From Alcanivoracaceae bacterium (GTDB taxonomy: Bacteria; Pseudomonadota; Gammaproteobacteria; Xanthomonadales; Marinicellaceae): a DNA stretch of 57,724 nt. The stretch spans positions 1 to 57,724 of the forward strand of contig JAESTH010000204.1 in assembly GCA_016763695.1 (NCBI GenBank), read 5' to 3'. The notes under the pieces were generated by a model. The model saw only the letters and a program-made list of their open reading frames with translations. It was not told the origin of the DNA and ran no database searches. Below, in pieces: positions 54,659 to 57,724 of the stretch (position 1 is the first letter of the stretch; each line of letters begins with the position of its first letter). Both the position numbers and the translations under genes were made by a program.

Positions 54659-57319
54659 TTAAGCAAGTTGCCTTAATACATATTGTAAAATACCACCATG
54701 GCGCATGTACTCAATTTCTTTTGGTGTATCAATTCTAACTAATACATCAAACTCTGTGCTTTCGCCATCATTTGTAGTGGCGACTACATGTGCTGTTTTA
54801 GAATCACCATTATCCAGACCAGAGATGGCATAAGTTTCATGGCCTGTTAGACCAAGTGACTCAGCACTTTCACCGTCCTTAAACTGTAATGGTAAGACGC
54901 CCATGCCAACAAGGTTGGATCGATGGATTCTTTCGTAACTTTCTACAATGACCGCTTTTACACCCAGTAATAGTGTGCCCTTGGCTGCCCAATCGCGTGA
55001 TGACCCTGTACCATACTCTTTGCCAGCAATAATGACCAAAGGAGTGTCTTCCTGTAAGTATTTGGCAGAGGCATCGAATATTGACATTTGTTCATCGCTT
55101 GGTTGATGCCTAGTCCAGCCACCTTCTGTACCTGGAGCCAGTTGATTACGCAATCGAATATTGGCAAAAGTGCCTCGCATCATGACTTCGTGATTGCCAC
55201 GTCTTGAACCGTATGAGTTGAAATTTTGCCTTTCAATTCCTTTTTCTTTTAGATAAACGCCAGCAGGTGAATCTACCGCAATCGCACCAGCAGGAGAAAT
55301 ATGGTCGGTTGTAACACTGTCGCCCAATTTAGCTAGTACTCTGGCGCCACTGATGTCATCAATTGTACCGACATCAAGAGTCATGCCTTCAAAGTATGGA
55401 GGATTCTTGATATAGGTTGAATCGTCCTGCCATTCGAATATTTCAGATTCTGAAGTTTTGACAGCTTGCCATTTTTCATCACCAGTAAATATTCGCTCAT
55501 AACCTTTAGCAAACATGTCTGCGTTGATATTTTGTTCTATAGCTTGAGCCACTTCATGGCTGCTGGGCCAGATATCTTTCAGGTAAACAGGGTTGCCATC
55601 TGGATCATCACCCAATGAGTCATTGTATAAATCAAAATCTATGGTGCCAGCAATCGCGTATGCGACCACTAATGGTGGAGATGCTAAAAAGTTCATTTTA
55701 ATATCAGCATGAATACGGCCTTCAAAGTTACGGTTGCCAGATAAGACTGATGTAGCAACTAAATCATTGTCTTGTATGGCCTTGGAAATAGCAGGATCTA
55801 ATGGGCCTGAGTTTCCGATACAGGTGGTACAGCCGTAGCCGACCACATAGAAATTTAATTTTTCTAAATCATCAAGTACACCTGCACTTTTCAGATACTG
55901 GGTAACCACTCGTGAACCAGGTGCTAGAGATGTTTTAACCCAGGGTTTCACTTGCAGGCCTTTCTCTGCGGCATTTTTGGCCAGGATTCCTGCACCAATC
56001 ATAACAGCTGGATTAGAGGTGTTGGTACATGACGTGATGGCAGCAACAACTATATCACCATCTTTAAAATCAAAGTCTCCCTGTTCGCTAGAGATGGCAA
56101 TTGATTTTTTATCTCTGCCTTTTTCCATATCTGCAAACAGTGTTTGGTATTTGGCTTTTGCATCGACCAATGCAATTCTATCCTGTGGGCGTTTAGGGCC
56201 AGAAATACTTGGTACCACGGTATCCATGTCCAGTGCTAAAGTAGAAGAATATTCTGCATCGACAGAATCTACAGTATGCCACATATCCTGCGCTTTAGCA
56301 TAGGCTTCAACCAGAGCAATTTCATCATCATTTCTTCCTGAGAGTTGCAAATACCTAATGGCCTCTTTATCAACTGGGAAAATACCACAAGTTGCACCAT
56401 ACTCTGGTGCCATATTGGCAATGGTTGCTCTGTCGGCTAATGGTAAGTGCTGAAGCCCCTCACCATAAAATTCGACAAATTTACCAACAACGCCATGGGC
56501 TCTTAACATTTCCACAATAGTTAAAACCAAATCTGTGGCTGTTGTGCCCTCTGGTAGTTTACCAGTTAATTTAAATCCAACCACTTGCGGGATGAGCATT
56601 GATATGGCTTGCCCCAGCATTGCCGCTTCTGCTTCGATACCGCCAACACCCCAACCCAGCACTCCAATCCCATTGATCATAGTGGTATGCGAGTCAGTAC
56701 CCACAACTGTATCTGGATATGCCTGTAATACACCATCTTTTTCGGCACCAAATGTCACTCGTGCCAGTTTTTCAAGATTAACCTGATGCACAATTCCATT
56801 GCCAGGAGGGACGACTTTAAATGAATCAAAAGCAGTTTGTCCCCATTTCAGGAAAGCATAACGTTCCATATTTCTTTGATATTCTATATCTTCATTAGCT
56901 GCTTCAGCACTGTGGCTACCATATTTGTCAACCTGAACCGAATGGTCAATAACAAGCTCTGCTGGTGATAGCGGGTTGATTTTTTGTACATCACCACCTA
57001 ATTTATTCATGGCATCACGCATGGCAGCGAGATCTACCACTGCAGGTACACCAGTAAAATCCTGTAAAACGACTCTTGATGGTGTGAAAGCAATTTCTGT
57101 AGATGGTAAGGCCTTGGCATCCCAGTTACATAAGGCTTCAATATCATCTGATGTTACATCAACGCCATCTTCGTGGCGCAATAAATTTTCTAATAATATT
57201 TTCAAGCTGTAGGGTAAGCGACTGATATCATGCTTTTTACTTAGTTCTACTAAGCTGTGAATGTTATATTTTTTGCCATTACACGATAGTGCAGTAGCGG
57301 TATTGAATGAGTTGCTCAT
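54659..57319 (-). CDS. acnA: Aconitate hydratase A
   Basis: An 886-residue [4Fe-4S] TCA-cycle enzyme that interconverts citrate and isocitrate. Fe-S cysteines are in [10 protein letters not shown] and [14 protein letters not shown]. Other signatures: [52 protein letters not shown] and [14 protein letters not shown] in the swivel domain. Length is that of the AcnA/IRP1 group. It is transcribed leftwards, with an inverted repeat at 57364-57380 before the gene. Confidence 0.97.
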   Translation of the reverse strand: MSNSFNTATALSCNGKKYNIHSLVELSKKHDISRLPYSLKILLENLLRHEDGVDVTSDDIEALCNWDAKALPSTEIAFTPSRVVLQDFTGVPAVVDLAAMRDAMNKLGGDVQKINPLSPAELVIDHSVQVDKYGSHSAEAANEDIEYQRNMERYAFLKWGQTAFDSFKVVPPGNGIVHQVNLEKLARVTFGAEKDGVLQAYPDTVVGTDSHTTMINGIGVLGWGVGGIEAEAAMLGQAISMLIPQVVGFKLTGKLPEGTTATDLVLTIVEMLRAHGVVGKFVEFYGEGLQHLPLADRATIANMAPEYGATCGIFPVDKEAIRYLQLSGRNDDEIALVEAYAKAQDMWHTVDSVDAEYSSTLALDMDTVVPSISGPKRPQDRIALVDAKAKYQTLFADMEKGRDKKSIAISSEQGDFDFKDGDIVVAAITSCTNTSNPAVMIGAGILAKNAAEKGLQVKPWVKTSLAPGSRVVTQYLKSAGVLDDLEKLNFYVVGYGCTTCIGNSGPLDPAISKAIQDNDLVATSVLSGNRNFEGRIHADIKMNFLASPPLVVAYAIAGTIDFDLYNDSLGDDPDGNPVYLKDIWPSSHEVAQAIEQNINADMFAKGYERIFTGDEKWQAVKTSESEIFEWQDDSTYIKNPPYFEGMTLDVGTIDDISGARVLAKLGDSVTTDHISPAGAIAVDSPAGVYLKEKGIERQNFNSYGSRRGNHEVMMRGTFANIRLRNQLAPGTEGGWTRHQPSDEQMSIFDASAKYLQEDTPLVIIAGKEYGTGSSRDWAAKGTLLLGVKAVIVESYERIHRSNLVGMGVLPLQFKDGESAESLGLTGHETYAISGLDNGDSKTAHVVATTNDGESTEFDVLVRIDTPKEIEYMRHGGILQYVLRQLA

Positions 57320-57363
57320 GAATAAACTCCATTGGTTATTTTTGTTTAGATGTCTAATCTTTT

Positions 57364-57380
57364 AGATGACCAGATCATCT
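57364..57380. promoter_or_regulatory. Candidate operator upstream of acnA
   Basis: Inverted repeat AGATGA-CCAGA-TCATCT with partial extension (TTT/GAAA) about 45-60 bp before the acnA ATG. The nearby AGATGTCTAATCT adds a half-site-like sequence. The regulator is not known. Confidence 0.35.
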
Positions 57381-57521
57381 GAAAATTCATTGTGCATTAT
57401 CCTCTTTTTTAGCAAAAAAGTCATCAAAGAATCCAGTAATTTTACGAATGGATTAGGCAAACTGTTGATATTTTCCATGTGAAAGAAGATAATTTACGGT
57501 ACTTCTTAATATAGAGCTGCT

Positions 57522-57724
57522 ATGGATAATATTCTTATTGCGACGGTTGTTATAATATTTTTTACTGCACTGCTGTCAAGAATAGTGCAAAAATTTGACA
57601 GGGTATTGAAATCAATAAAAAATTTTCACATAACCATTGTTAGAAAAGATGGTAAAAGAATGTGGGGTAACGCCAGGATGTATACGAATGGTATGAAATT
57701 ACTATTTTCTAAACCTTTTCAAAG
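57522..57724 (+). CDS. N-terminal part of an uncharacterised membrane-anchored protein, cut by window edge
   Basis: The ATG at 57522 opens a frame that runs off the right end (67 codons). It begins with a hydrophobic segment (about 3-19, NILIATVVIIFFTALL), then basic residues (VQKFDRVLKSIKNFH). It is divergent from acnA with a 202-bp gap. Too little is present to name it. Confidence 0.5.
   Translation, partial: MDNILIATVVIIFFTALLSRIVQKFDRVLKSIKNFHITIVRKDGKRMWGNARMYTNGMKLLFSKPFQ

Overview
The window is 57.7 kb of AT-rich bacterial chromosome. It carries mostly core metabolic and envelope genes (mnmG, acnA, a RbgA-type GTPase, carbonic anhydrase, RND and MATE efflux, a DUF2333 protein, a UbiC-like protein) on both strands, with short operons joined by ATGA overlaps. 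The protein families and the low G+C point to a marine gammaproteobacterium. Two secreted proteins end in an I-I-F-x-D-x-[FY]-E tail that I associate with Lysobacterales/Marinicella-like lineages; that placement is inference. No phage, plasmid, CRISPR or rRNA genes were seen.

Layout. 1-5.97 kb: a deoxynucleoside-catabolism operon (SorC-type regulator, long eukaryote-like DERA/DeoC, two-domain ALDH16-type aldehyde dehydrogenase, purine nucleoside phosphorylase broken by an in-frame TAG, methyltransferase). 6-7.5 kb: a membrane diguanylate cyclase and a cold-shock protein. 7.8-13.2 kb: a TetR-controlled operon of a hemolysin-III/PAQR protein, the TetR repressor, an RND adaptor and an RND pump, with a visible promoter and operator. 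13.2-13.5 kb: a MITE-like element with TA flanks. 13.7-18 kb: a small unknown protein, a BON-like protein, HMG-CoA lyase plus a biotin-dependent carboxylase alpha subunit (leucine degradation) and a membrane-tailed unknown. 18.3-23.3 kb: a compact NRPS-like biosynthetic cluster. 23.7-33.4 kb: HIT hydrolase, CoA-transferase, tryptophanase, carbonic anhydrase, MnmG and an FG-GAP secreted protein. 33.5-42.6 kb: RbgA-like GTPase, PepSY and zinc-ribbon proteins, subtilase, DUF2333 protein, MATE pump, patatin with an outer-membrane barrel, UbiC-like protein. 42.7-47.8 kb: a minus-strand overlapping operon (frameshifted prolyl oligopeptidase, peroxiredoxin, rhodanese, VOC protein, FAD oxidoreductase). 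48-57.7 kb: FHA-like membrane protein, a membrane protein with a GT-C-like partner, a secreted repeat protein, aconitase and a truncated ORF at the right edge.

The most interesting system is the cluster at 18.3-23.3 kb: a free-standing adenylation protein, a free-standing carrier protein, a thioester reductase fused to an alpha/beta hydrolase, and an AurF-like diiron N-oxygenase with its full ligand pattern. Taken together these are an unfused version of the enzymes that make small aminoacyl-derived N-oxygenated metabolites (the valdiazen/leudiazen type is the nearest comparison I know). The product is not known from sequence. A second theme is that many intergenic gaps hold distinct inverted-repeat or MITE-like elements (13.2, 18.1, 19.9, 23.6, 24.2, 34.4, 35.8, 54.5 kb, plus a lone terminal repeat at 47.9 kb). 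Two otherwise intact enzymes (PNP and prolyl oligopeptidase) are each broken by one small lesion, which is either recent gene decay or assembly error.
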